64,000 bases of DNA from Calditrichia bacterium. GTDB lineage: Bacteria > Calditrichota > Calditrichia > Calditrichales > J004. This document shows, in pieces, positions 16,973 to 25,981 of this stretch. Position 1 is the first letter of the stretch. Every line of letters begins with the position of its first letter. A program made the position numbers and the translations under genes. Where the stretch lies: contig JACKAO010000004.1 of the NCBI GenBank assembly GCA_020635035.1, positions 124,001 to 188,000 on the forward strand, given 5' to 3'. Under the pieces are notes generated by a model. That model did no database searches. It had not been told where the DNA came from and was given only the letters and a program-made list of their open reading frames with translations.

Positions 16973-19744
16973 ATGAATATCCAGAAAATTAACAAACTCT
17001 TATTTTTTGCCATGCTTTTAATGATCCAGTTTTCGTTGGCACAAACAACCGGTAAAATAGCCGGTACTGTTTTCGATGCAACCAACGATGAACCGATGGT
17101 TGGAGCAAATGTTCTTGTGGATGGCACCAGTATGGGAGCATCCGTTTCACTTGACGGGTCTTTCTTTATAATAAATGTGCCACCGGGAACCTACACCATT
17201 ATCATTGAAATGATTGGCTATAATACATATAAGCTTGAAAACCTGCGTGTTTCGGTAAACCGTACAGCGTTTGTCGAAGCAGTATTATCCCCGGCGGTTA
17301 TTGAAGGGGAAACAATAGTGGTTCAGGCTGAAAAAATTGCTACAAAGAAAGACCAGACAAGCTCAATGCGTACTGTCTCGTCAGAACAGATGGAAGCATT
17401 ACCGGTAGAAAGTGTTGGTGGTGTTATTGCCATGCAGGCCGGTGTTGTCAACGGTCACTTTCGCGGCGGTCGCAGTAATGAAGTTTCATACATGGTGGAT
17501 GGTCTGCAGGTAGATGAATCGTTTTCAGGTGAAGGCAAAACAGTTGACCTTGAAAAAGAATCCATCGAAGACCTGGAAGTTATTACAGGTACTTTTAACG
17601 CAGAATACGGCCGCGCCATGAGTGGTGTCGTAAATGCCGTTACCAAGACAGGTGCAGACAAATACGAAGGTTCGGTAACCGTATATTCAGGGACATATCT
17701 TACGTCAAATACTGACAAATTTATCGGTTTGGGGGATGTTGATGTTCTGCGAAACAAAGATTATACCGCTTCATTGAGCGGTCCGATTTTGCAGGGCAAG
17801 TTAAACTTTTTTACGAATGTGCGTTACCAGGACAGAAAAAACCACTTGAATGCCATAAAAAGATTTAATGTCACAGATTTTAATGATTATTCACAAGCTG
17901 TGCCATTCCTGTGGCACAGAGAACACAGCGGTAGCGGTGATTATGAAGCAATGAATAATTCCTTAAATCTGTCATTTCTTGGAAAATTAACATACAAATT
18001 GTCTGATGGTATAAAAACTTCCTTTTTATATACACGCAACGATGACGAGTGGAATGATTATAACCATGCCTTTAAATATAACCCGGATGGTGTTCCCACT
18101 GCATACCGTGAAACTAACATGTATTCATTGCAGTGGAGCCACATGCTGAGTACAGCGGCCTTCTATGAAGTAAACCTTTCGATGGTTGATAATTTTGGCG
18201 GTTATTATTTATATGAAGATCCTACTGACAGCCGCTATATACATGATGGCTACCTGCGCAGTACAGAAGATGTAGGGTTCTATACCGGTGGACAGATAAA
18301 AACACATAATAAACGTTATTCAAAAGATTATAATGCAAAAGTGGATTTTACCTGGCAGGTGAATAAAAACCATAGCATTAAAAGCGGTCTTTTATATATC
18401 CAGCATGAAATAGACAACCAGGAAGCTTCAATCCGGAATTCATTTTTCGGTTCAGAAGAAGAAGGTCAGATCATAGTTGATAACGAGTTTGTTTTTAACA
18501 CACTCGAAGAAGCAGAAGCTTTTGTGTTATTTAATCCAGGAATTCCCGGAAAAATCGACTATTTGAATTTTAATCCTTTCCTGCCGGCTAATGAGTCAGT
18601 TTATGCTGATATTTATACAGCAGACCCATATGAATTTGCTGCCTATCTGCAGGATAAAATGGAAGTTGAAGAACTGGTAATCAATTTTGGTTTACGTCTC
18701 GATTATTTTAATCCAAACACAGTTTATCCGTCAGACCGCAGAAACCCGGATAACAACCCGCAGCTCTCACCTACAGAATATATAAAAGCGGATGAAAAAG
18801 TTCAGGTTAGCCCACGTTTAGGTTTGGCATACCAGTTAGGTGATAAAGCTGTTTTACGATTCAGTTACGGGCATTTCTTCCAGATGCCGCCAATGTACGC
18901 GCTTTTCCAGAACAACTCTTTCTTCCTTTCTCCGAATGACTACGAGACCACTATGGGTAATGCTCAGCTTAAAGCGCAAAAAACCATTCAGTACGAAATT
19001 GGTTTGTGGCAGGAATTGTTCACAGGTTTTGGTCTCGAAGTAGCGCTTTACTACAGAGATATTTATGACCTGCTTAGTACAAAAGTTATCACAACCTATA
19101 ACCAGGTTGAATACGGATTATATACCAATAAAGATTATGGCAATACAAAAGGTTTGGAAGTTAAACTTGATTACAATTACCAGGGGATTGCAGCTTACCT
19201 GAACTATACACTTATGTTTACCCGCGGTAATGCAGATAATCCTACTCAGAATTTTAGTCGTGCGGGGAACAACATAGACCCCGTTAACCGTCTGATTGTG
19301 ATGAGCTGGGATCAGCGCCATACTCTAAATGCAACATTGGGTTATTATAAGCCGGCCTGGGGTGCAACCTTAACAGGATATTATGATTCGGGTGCACCGT
19401 ATACCTGGTCTCCGATTGCACTTAATCCGCTGGTTGATATTAATCTTCCGCCGAACAATGACTATCGGCCTTCGCGTTTCAGTGTTGACCTGAACAGTTT
19501 TTACAAATGGCAGCTGAACGATGGTGTTACACTTCAGCTTAATCTAAGTGTTTTCAACCTGCTGGATGAGCTTAATGAAGTAGCGGTGTACGGTTCTACC
19601 GGTCGTGCAAATACTATTATACCTGATGAAGCTGATCGTGAAGCACATCGTCAGGATTTTAATGATTATTTTGATCAGTTCAGGAATCCGTCACAATACT
19701 CAGCTCCGCGTTATGTAAAACTTGGGCTGGGAGTTATTTTTTAA
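16973..19744 (+). CDS. SusC-like TonB-dependent outer-membrane receptor
   Basis: 923 residues. A signal peptide ends at SLAQ (about 23), then a carboxypeptidase-regulatory-like beta-sandwich (about 27-110, GKIAGTVFDATNDEPMVGAN), a TonB plug (about 125-230, with RGGRSNEVSYMVDGLQV and EYGRAMSGVVNAVTK), and a 22-strand-type barrel ending in an aromatic-rich strand and terminal F. It should import glucan oligosaccharides across the outer membrane using TonB energy. An AAAGGAAA site precedes the start. It follows the multi-CBM gene after the terminator and leads a compact set: secreted 1188-residue protein (18-51 nt gap), PorV-like barrel, SurA-like lipoprotein and lichenase. No SusD partner is present. 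Substrate is inferred from context. Confidence 0.92.
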   Translation: MNIQKINKLLFFAMLLMIQFSLAQTTGKIAGTVFDATNDEPMVGANVLVDGTSMGASVSLDGSFFIINVPPGTYTIIIEMIGYNTYKLENLRVSVNRTAFVEAVLSPAVIEGETIVVQAEKIATKKDQTSSMRTVSSEQMEALPVESVGGVIAMQAGVVNGHFRGGRSNEVSYMVDGLQVDESFSGEGKTVDLEKESIEDLEVITGTFNAEYGRAMSGVVNAVTKTGADKYEGSVTVYSGTYLTSNTDKFIGLGDVDVLRNKDYTASLSGPILQGKLNFFTNVRYQDRKNHLNAIKRFNVTDFNDYSQAVPFLWHREHSGSGDYEAMNNSLNLSFLGKLTYKLSDGIKTSFLYTRNDDEWNDYNHAFKYNPDGVPTAYRETNMYSLQWSHMLSTAAFYEVNLSMVDNFGGYYLYEDPTDSRYIHDGYLRSTEDVGFYTGGQIKTHNKRYSKDYNAKVDFTWQVNKNHSIKSGLLYIQHEIDNQEASIRNSFFGSEEEGQIIVDNEFVFNTLEEAEAFVLFNPGIPGKIDYLNFNPFLPANESVYADIYTADPYEFAAYLQDKMEVEELVINFGLRLDYFNPNTVYPSDRRNPDNNPQLSPTEYIKADEKVQVSPRLGLAYQLGDKAVLRFSYGHFFQMPPMYALFQNNSFFLSPNDYETTMGNAQLKAQKTIQYEIGLWQELFTGFGLEVALYYRDIYDLLSTKVITTYNQVEYGLYTNKDYGNTKGLEVKLDYNYQGIAAYLNYTLMFTRGNADNPTQNFSRAGNNIDPVNRLIVMSWDQRHTLNATLGYYKPAWGATLTGYYDSGAPYTWSPIALNPLVDINLPPNNDYRPSRFSVDLNSFYKWQLNDGVTLQLNLSVFNLLDELNEVAVYGSTGRANTIIPDEADREAHRQDFNDYFDQFRNPSQYSAPRYVKLGLGVIF

Positions 19745-19795
19745 TTAGGAAAGATATTTTAAATGTTGTCAATATTAACGTTTAAGGTCTATAAA

Positions 19796-22700
19796 ATGAA
19801 ATGGTTACATACACTTCTGATGCTTCTGTTCGCAGCTAGTATGCTTCTTGCCCAGGGTAAAATTTACGAAGGCCCGGATGATCCCGCAGGTGATGAAGCA
19901 GCGAGAAGAGAAGGTTATATGACAGGGAACCGTGTATTCCTTTATTTCCAGAACACAACGGAACTCTCGAAATGGGTCAGTGGCGTTGGTCCGCCTTTAT
20001 GGTCGCGCTGGCCGAATAACGATGATGGTGTGCGGATGCTTGATGGTATCGGTTTGCTGATTGGTGCACAGGTTTTTGTTGATACTGTTGTAGTTAAAGA
20101 TATGAACGGCAATGATTCAATTATCCATATTCCGATTACTGATTCGCTGGAAATCGCAGCAAGAGACGATCTTGATACTTTATATTTCCTGCAAACCAGC
20201 TATCGTGAAGAAATGGATACAGATCCAACCGGAACAATCAAATGGGGAATACATCCGGTTTTCGGATATTTTAATGATGATCCTTCAAATGATTATCCTG
20301 CAATGAGCAATATCCCGAACAGCTGGCCTAAAGGCGGTTGGCCGTCAGTGGGAAAATCAACAAAATGGCCGGATGAGTGGAATGGACGTTTTGGACGCGG
20401 TGTAATATATGCGGATCTGGAAACCTATTTTGTTGCCAATGATGCACAGGATCAGGAATATCTTGGGTTTGAAGATAAGGTTAAATATTATCCGCGCCCG
20501 GGTGTCTTTATTGATGATGACAATACGCTGCAACCCGGATTACCCTGGGGCGGTATTGGTATTCGCGTTTCTCAGCGCGGTTTCCAGTGGAATAATCCGC
20601 AGGCACGTGACGCCATTTTCTGGGAATACAGTATCGCGAATATATCTGACTACAGCTTGCCTAAGGTAGCCTTTGGTTACTGGGTTGATAATGGTATCGG
20701 TGGTGAGTCGGATGATGAAATTGGTTATTTTGACCGTACAATCGATATGGCTTATTCCTGGGATAATGATGGTGTTGGACGTGGTGGCTTGCGCACCGGA
20801 ACGATGGGATTTGCTTATCTTGAAAGCCCCGGAATTCCGTATGACCGTATTGATAATGATGAAGACGGTTTGACGGATGAACAGCGAGACAATGAAGCGA
20901 CCACTCTTGTTGGCCCAACCGAAGGTATTTCCAATCTGGATCAGTTTTTAAAATTCTATAACTACAAACTGGCAGATTTAAAAGAACACTGGGATGCTGA
21001 TGAAGATCAGGATTGGCAGGATGGTGTTGAAAAAGGAACGCCTAACTTTGCCTATGCCTATTTTGATGATGCCAGTGGGGAGTGGGTTGCTGAAAGCGGC
21101 GAATCCGCTAATGATGATATTGGTGTGGATGGTGTAGGTCCATTGGAAATTAATTATACCGGTCCGGATATTGACGGAACGGAAGGTAATCACCGTCCTG
21201 ATTATATTGCCGGTATCGGTAGTGAGCCCAATTTTGCAACAACCGACGTTTCAGAATCGGATATGATTGGTTTAACTTCTTTCAGATTGTTTCCTGTTCC
21301 AAGCCATTCTTCAAGTTACCGTTGGTTCCGCGGGGATCAGTCGATGTGGGAACTGATTGGGCAGGATTCAACAATTGAATTTCTTGGAAATATTTCCAAC
21401 CTGATTGAAACATTTGCTTCGGGTCCTTTCCCGCTTTTCCAGGGAAGAGAAGAACGCATCTCAATGTCAGAGTTACATGCATATGATGATCTGGCCGGCT
21501 TAAAATCGAGTGCTCACACAGCACCGGCTTTATATGAGCAAAAACGTATTGTCCAGGTTATCTATGAATCCGATTACCGTTTTGCCCAGCCGCCGCGCAT
21601 GCCAACCCTGAGTGCCACACCGGGAGATGGATATGTGGTTCTTACCTGGGATAATATTTCAGATACAAAAACACGTGATCCTTTTGTGGGTAATGTTAAT
21701 GATTTTGAAGGGTATAAACTTTACCGTGCAACTGATAAACGCTTTTCTGATTCAGAACTGATTACTGACGGTTATGGAACACCTTTCATTAAAAAACCGA
21801 TTTTCCAGTGCGATATTATTGATGGCCGTACTGGCTTTACGGATTTTGGTCTTGTAAACGGCGCATCCTATAATCTTGGTACTGATAACGGACTTGTGCA
21901 CTATTATAAGGATGAAGAAGTAGAAAACGGACGCACCTATTATTATGCACTTGTAGCTTACGATTATGGTGCTCCTGATATTGGTCCCGGAATTGCACCT
22001 TCAGAAAACACAATTATTGTTGACCTTGACGAGCAGGAAAATATCCGTTCTCAGGGCCAGAATGTGCAGGTTGTTATTCCGCGCCCATCAGCATCCGGAT
22101 ATGAACCGCCGAGTGTTGGTGACCAGGAAAGCAAAACAATTAGCGTTGGTAGCGTTGAAGCAGAAATTCTTGCGAATAATGCCTTACTTCCGAATCACAC
22201 GTACGTTGTGAAGTTTGGGATTGATACAATTCCAAGTTTTGAACAATCCGTAACTAATAATCCTAAAAGGCTTGATTACATCCAGGATATCGATAATGGT
22301 CTGATCTATACGCCAAGCAGCTTTTACGTGTATGATAAAACGGACAACAACCGTCTGGCATACAGTGAAACAATCGAATCTTTTGCTTTTAACAATATTG
22401 AAGAAGTTGTAAATGTAAATCCGGATGCAGGAGATACATTACGTTATGCAAGATTAAATCTTGAAGAGTTCAGTACTGACGTTTTTGACGGAATGCGCTT
22501 GAATATCAATGTTGGTCTTGAACGTGCCAGTTATGATTATTCGAACTCCGGTTGGGTTAAAGGCTCTTCTCCAATGAATGTAAGTCCTGCAGTTGCAGAA
22601 CAAGCTTATTTCCCCTGGGATTATGACATTATTTTTACAGATAATGATTCTGCATATGTTGCAAAGACATCAACTGCTGCGCTCAGAGATGAAACAGGTA

Positions 22701-23362
22701 CGCGTATTGATCGTCGCCAGCTTCTGTTTAAACAACCGTATAATTTCTACATCGTGAACAGCCTTTTCGGGGATACTCTGGAAATAGTTGCTCACGATCT
22801 GGATCTGAACGGAGTATATAATCCGCTTAAGGATCGTTTAATAGTTGCCCCGATCAATAACAGCAACCGCTATTCGGAAACTGTGTTTGCTTTGGATTTT
22901 CTGGCAGCGGAAGATAGTTCGCAGCTTCCAAAAGCAGGTGATGTTTATCATATCACCTATCAGAGACCTTTCTGGATTACAGATTCTATTCTCTTTACAA
23001 TTAAACCGGAAGGTGAGCAAAATCTGCAGGAAATTTCAAGCTCGATGAGTGATATAAAAGTTGTTCCAAATCCTTATATCGCAACAAATTCACTTGAAGA
23101 AGCTGTTTCCAATCCTTATCTGAATCAGCGCAGACGCATTATGTTTACACATTTACCTGCTGAGTGTACCATAAAAATCTTTACAGTTAGTGGTTTGCTT
23201 GTGGATCAGGTAGATGTACAAAACAGCAATGATAATGGCATTGCCTATTGGGATTTGTTAACGAGCGAAGGTCTGGAAGTTGCTGCCGGTATTTATATAT
23301 TCCATATAAAAGCGGAACGCACCGGTGACACAAAGCTTGGTAAATTTGCCATTGTTAAATAA
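19796..23362 (+). CDS. Large secreted protein of unknown function with Ca-loop repeats and T9SS-type C-terminus
   Basis: 1188 residues from ATG 19796, which gives a clean signal peptide (MKWLHTLLM...LLAQG). An in-frame ATG at 19763, with an AGGAAAG site upstream, would add 11 residues. I recognise no enzyme domain. Visible features: a tryptophan-rich N-terminal third, two Asp-rich loops like thrombospondin type-3/EF-hand calcium repeats (YDRIDNDEDGLTDEQ near 20840-20890 and DADEDQDWQDG near 21000-21040), fibronectin-III-like segments (near 21600-21990), and a C-terminal domain ending VAAGIYIFHIKAER..LGKFAIVK, a divergent T9SS sorting domain. The constant position between a SusC-like receptor and a PorV-like barrel suggests an outer-membrane partner of the receptor, possibly doing the job of SusD; this is inference. 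Confidence 0.8.
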   Translation: MKWLHTLLMLLFAASMLLAQGKIYEGPDDPAGDEAARREGYMTGNRVFLYFQNTTELSKWVSGVGPPLWSRWPNNDDGVRMLDGIGLLIGAQVFVDTVVVKDMNGNDSIIHIPITDSLEIAARDDLDTLYFLQTSYREEMDTDPTGTIKWGIHPVFGYFNDDPSNDYPAMSNIPNSWPKGGWPSVGKSTKWPDEWNGRFGRGVIYADLETYFVANDAQDQEYLGFEDKVKYYPRPGVFIDDDNTLQPGLPWGGIGIRVSQRGFQWNNPQARDAIFWEYSIANISDYSLPKVAFGYWVDNGIGGESDDEIGYFDRTIDMAYSWDNDGVGRGGLRTGTMGFAYLESPGIPYDRIDNDEDGLTDEQRDNEATTLVGPTEGISNLDQFLKFYNYKLADLKEHWDADEDQDWQDGVEKGTPNFAYAYFDDASGEWVAESGESANDDIGVDGVGPLEINYTGPDIDGTEGNHRPDYIAGIGSEPNFATTDVSESDMIGLTSFRLFPVPSHSSSYRWFRGDQSMWELIGQDSTIEFLGNISNLIETFASGPFPLFQGREERISMSELHAYDDLAGLKSSAHTAPALYEQKRIVQVIYESDYRFAQPPRMPTLSATPGDGYVVLTWDNISDTKTRDPFVGNVNDFEGYKLYRATDKRFSDSELITDGYGTPFIKKPIFQCDIIDGRTGFTDFGLVNGASYNLGTDNGLVHYYKDEEVENGRTYYYALVAYDYGAPDIGPGIAPSENTIIVDLDEQENIRSQGQNVQVVIPRPSASGYEPPSVGDQESKTISVGSVEAEILANNALLPNHTYVVKFGIDTIPSFEQSVTNNPKRLDYIQDIDNGLIYTPSSFYVYDKTDNNRLAYSETIESFAFNNIEEVVNVNPDAGDTLRYARLNLEEFSTDVFDGMRLNINVGLERASYDYSNSGWVKGSSPMNVSPAVAEQAYFPWDYDIIFTDNDSAYVAKTSTAALRDETGTRIDRRQLLFKQPYNFYIVNSLFGDTLEIVAHDLDLNGVYNPLKDRLIVAPINNSNRYSETVFALDFLAAEDSSQLPKAGDVYHITYQRPFWITDSILFTIKPEGEQNLQEISSSMSDIKVVPNPYIATNSLEEAVSNPYLNQRRRIMFTHLPAECTIKIFTVSGLLVDQVDVQNSNDNGIAYWDLLTSEGLEVAAGIYIFHIKAERTGDTKLGKFAIVK

Positions 23363-23383
23363 TTAAAGATTAAAGGTAAGACA

Positions 23384-24439
23384 ATGAAGATAAAATATAT
23401 CATTCTGCTACTTATTTTACCCTTCCTGCTGCAGGCACAAAACAGGCCTTACAGAGTAGGAACAACAACGGCTTCCTTTCTGGAAATCGGATTTGGAAGC
23501 GCCGGTGCTGCTATGGGTGATGCCTATGTAACAATGGCCAGAGATATCAGTGCTATCTATTGGAATCCTGCAGGCCTGGCATTCATGGAACAAAGTGAAG
23601 CCCAGTTTGTCATCCAGCCCTGGATTGTTGATATAAACACATCCTTTGCGGCTGCGGGAATTGTCGTTCCTGATATTGGTACACTTGCACTCAGCTTTAC
23701 GTTTATGGACTATGGTCAGATGGATGTTACTACGGTTGATTTTCAGGAAGGAACAGGTGAACAGTTCTCAGCCAGTGACTATGCTTTTAGCCTTGGTTAT
23801 GGCCGGGCAATCACAAATTGGTTCGGATTTGGATTAGCTGCAAAATATGTCGGATCTAATATCTGGCATATGAGCGCCAGTGCCGTTGCTGTGGACCTGG
23901 GTGTTACTTTAAACACATCCTTTTTCTCACCCACAGATAATCGTGAAGACGGTATGCGTATTGCCATGAGTATCTCAAATTATGGTACCCGCATGAAGTT
24001 TGATGGAATCGATCTGTTACAGGCTATTGATCCTTTACCTAATGAAGATGGCAACTTTGGTGATGTTCGCGGAAAGTATGATCCCAATGAGTGGGAGTTA
24101 CCGCTCATCTTCCGCCTGGGTATTGCAATCAATGCCATGAAAACAGAAAAACATCGTATTACGATTGCCACAGATGCACTGCATCCAAATAACAATGCTG
24201 AATCTGTAAATGTCGGCGGGGAATATGAATTTTCTGATCCTGCAATTGGCAAGTTTATGTTGCGTGCCGGTTATAAAGGATTATTCCTCGATAAAAATGC
24301 CGCAGAATTTGGCCTGGCATTTGGCGGTGGGATTGAGAAATACATTATGGGTAACATAGCGCTTAAACTGGACTATGCCTACCGTGATGTAGGTATTTTG
24401 GGTAAAGTGCACAGTTATTCAATCGGATTTTTATTCTAA
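23384..24439 (+). CDS. PorV/PorQ-family outer-membrane beta-barrel protein
   Basis: 351 residues with a signal peptide ending LLQAQ. It shows the PorV/FadL-like start FLEIGFGSAGAAMGDAYVTMARDISAIYWNPAG, here quoted in pieces: GAAMGDAYVT and SAIYWNPAGLA. A predicted 14-stranded barrel ends in a phenylalanine (SIGFLF). PorV is the type IX secretion shuttle that collects cargo from the Sov pore and passes it to the attachment complex. Here the gene sits inside a polysaccharide locus next to a T9SS cargo gene and a TonB receptor, so it may be a dedicated shuttle or surface scaffold for these glucan-degrading proteins. A simple FadL-like transport role is an alternative. Confidence 0.85.
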   Translation: MKIKYIILLLILPFLLQAQNRPYRVGTTTASFLEIGFGSAGAAMGDAYVTMARDISAIYWNPAGLAFMEQSEAQFVIQPWIVDINTSFAAAGIVVPDIGTLALSFTFMDYGQMDVTTVDFQEGTGEQFSASDYAFSLGYGRAITNWFGFGLAAKYVGSNIWHMSASAVAVDLGVTLNTSFFSPTDNREDGMRIAMSISNYGTRMKFDGIDLLQAIDPLPNEDGNFGDVRGKYDPNEWELPLIFRLGIAINAMKTEKHRITIATDALHPNNNAESVNVGGEYEFSDPAIGKFMLRAGYKGLFLDKNAAEFGLAFGGGIEKYIMGNIALKLDYAYRDVGILGKVHSYSIGFLF

Positions 24440-24475
24440 ATCCATCTAATCATTAAAAAGGAATACAATTGTTAA

Positions 24476-25981
24476 ATGCGTTCGACAATAAAGCTCATTC
24501 TGCTCTTTTTGATATTTATAACATCCTGTTCACGTAAAACGGAAGAAGTAAACGAAACAATTATTGCACGTGTTGCAGATAAGACAATTTCTAAGAATGA
24601 GCTTATTCGTCGCGCAGAGTATACGATCCGGCCGATTTGGTGCCGAAATGACAATTATATTCATCAGAAGATTGTTTTAAACTCCCTGATTGCAGAAAAA
24701 ATAATGGCCCTGGAAGCCGGTCCGGCAGATGAGCTTATGCAAAATTCTGAAGTGCAGGCTTATCTTAAAGGTCGTAAAGAACAAGCCATGCGTCAGGTTC
24801 ACTTCAATAAAACTGCTGTTCAGCAGGTTAAACTCTCCGATAAGGATCTTAATACAGCATATAAAATGGCTGAAAGAACCTATTCTGTCCGGATGATCCC
24901 TATCAACAATGATGAGCTGGCACAACGCATCAGAGAAGATTTAAAAGAAAACAAAACCACTTTCGATGCTTTGCTTGATGAGTTTACTGCAGCCACGGAA
25001 CATGAAATTGAAGAACAAAAGATTGATCTGAATACCCCTGTTGATGATGCCATATATAAAGCGCTTTTCATGAATGATGTAACAGATGAACAGGTTATCG
25101 GACCACTAAATACTGATAAAAATCAAAATGTTTTAATTAAAGTAAACGGTTGGATACGTAACCCGGTTATCGGTGAAACAAGGGCAAATCAGGTTGAAAA
25201 AGATGTTCGTGAACTGACAACGGAAGTACTTTCCCGTGACATATATGCTGCATGGGTGGCTGAATTGATGCATGGGAAAAAAATCCAGTTTAATCCGGAA
25301 ACGTTTGAAAAGTTTGTTGAAATTATTGGTCCGGATTATTTTAAAAGCAGCAAAGACCGGGAAAATGCTTTTAATAAAAAGTTCTGGAATAAAGATAATA
25401 ATGAAATGTATCTGAATGACAATGCGGCTAAACTTGAACAGATTCTTGATAAAACATTGCTTACTGTTGACGGAGAAACCTGGACAGTTAGAAGATTTGA
25501 AGAAGAAGTGAAGGTACATCCGTTGGTTTTCAGAAATCGCAAAATGGCCAAATCTGAATTTAGTAATGAATTCCGTATGGCTGTAGCCGACCTGATCCGT
25601 GATAAATATATTACCGCGGATGCTTATGATAAAGGCTTTGATGAAAATCCACTGGTTGAACGCAATGTAAATATGTGGGAAGACAATTTATTAGCCCTGT
25701 ATCAGCGGCAGAAATTCCTGAAAGATATTCCTTCTAATAACGAAACACCTTATCAACTGGTTACAAGCTATTTTGATCCTTACCTGGATTCACTCAGGCA
25801 AAAATATGCAGATCAGATTTTTATAGATACAGACCAGTTCGAAAAAATTAAACTTACGGCTGTTGATATGTTTGTAATCCAGCGCAATGTACCTTTTCCA
25901 GTTGTTGTACCGGAATTTCCGCAGCTTACAACGCATAATAGACTGGATTATGGTAATAAAATGGAAGGACAACCAAAATGA
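24476..25981 (+). CDS. SurA/PrsA-like periplasmic chaperone or peptidyl-prolyl isomerase lipoprotein
   Basis: 501 residues. A lipoprotein signal ends at Cys18 (FITSCS). The N-terminal region has the SurA-type pattern: VADKTISKNELIRRAEYTIR followed by a helical NSLIAEKIMALEA segment. A parvulin-like middle region follows, but I could not find a convincing catalytic parvulin signature, so it may be a chaperone only. The stop overlaps the start of the lichenase gene by 4 nt (ATGA). That tight coupling suggests it helps fold or escort the products of this operon, such as the TonB receptor, the PorV-like barrel or the T9SS cargo, in the periplasm (inference). Confidence 0.72.
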   Translation: MRSTIKLILLFLIFITSCSRKTEEVNETIIARVADKTISKNELIRRAEYTIRPIWCRNDNYIHQKIVLNSLIAEKIMALEAGPADELMQNSEVQAYLKGRKEQAMRQVHFNKTAVQQVKLSDKDLNTAYKMAERTYSVRMIPINNDELAQRIREDLKENKTTFDALLDEFTAATEHEIEEQKIDLNTPVDDAIYKALFMNDVTDEQVIGPLNTDKNQNVLIKVNGWIRNPVIGETRANQVEKDVRELTTEVLSRDIYAAWVAELMHGKKIQFNPETFEKFVEIIGPDYFKSSKDRENAFNKKFWNKDNNEMYLNDNAAKLEQILDKTLLTVDGETWTVRRFEEEVKVHPLVFRNRKMAKSEFSNEFRMAVADLIRDKYITADAYDKGFDENPLVERNVNMWEDNLLALYQRQKFLKDIPSNNETPYQLVTSYFDPYLDSLRQKYADQIFIDTDQFEKIKLTAVDMFVIQRNVPFPVVVPEFPQLTTHNRLDYGNKMEGQPK

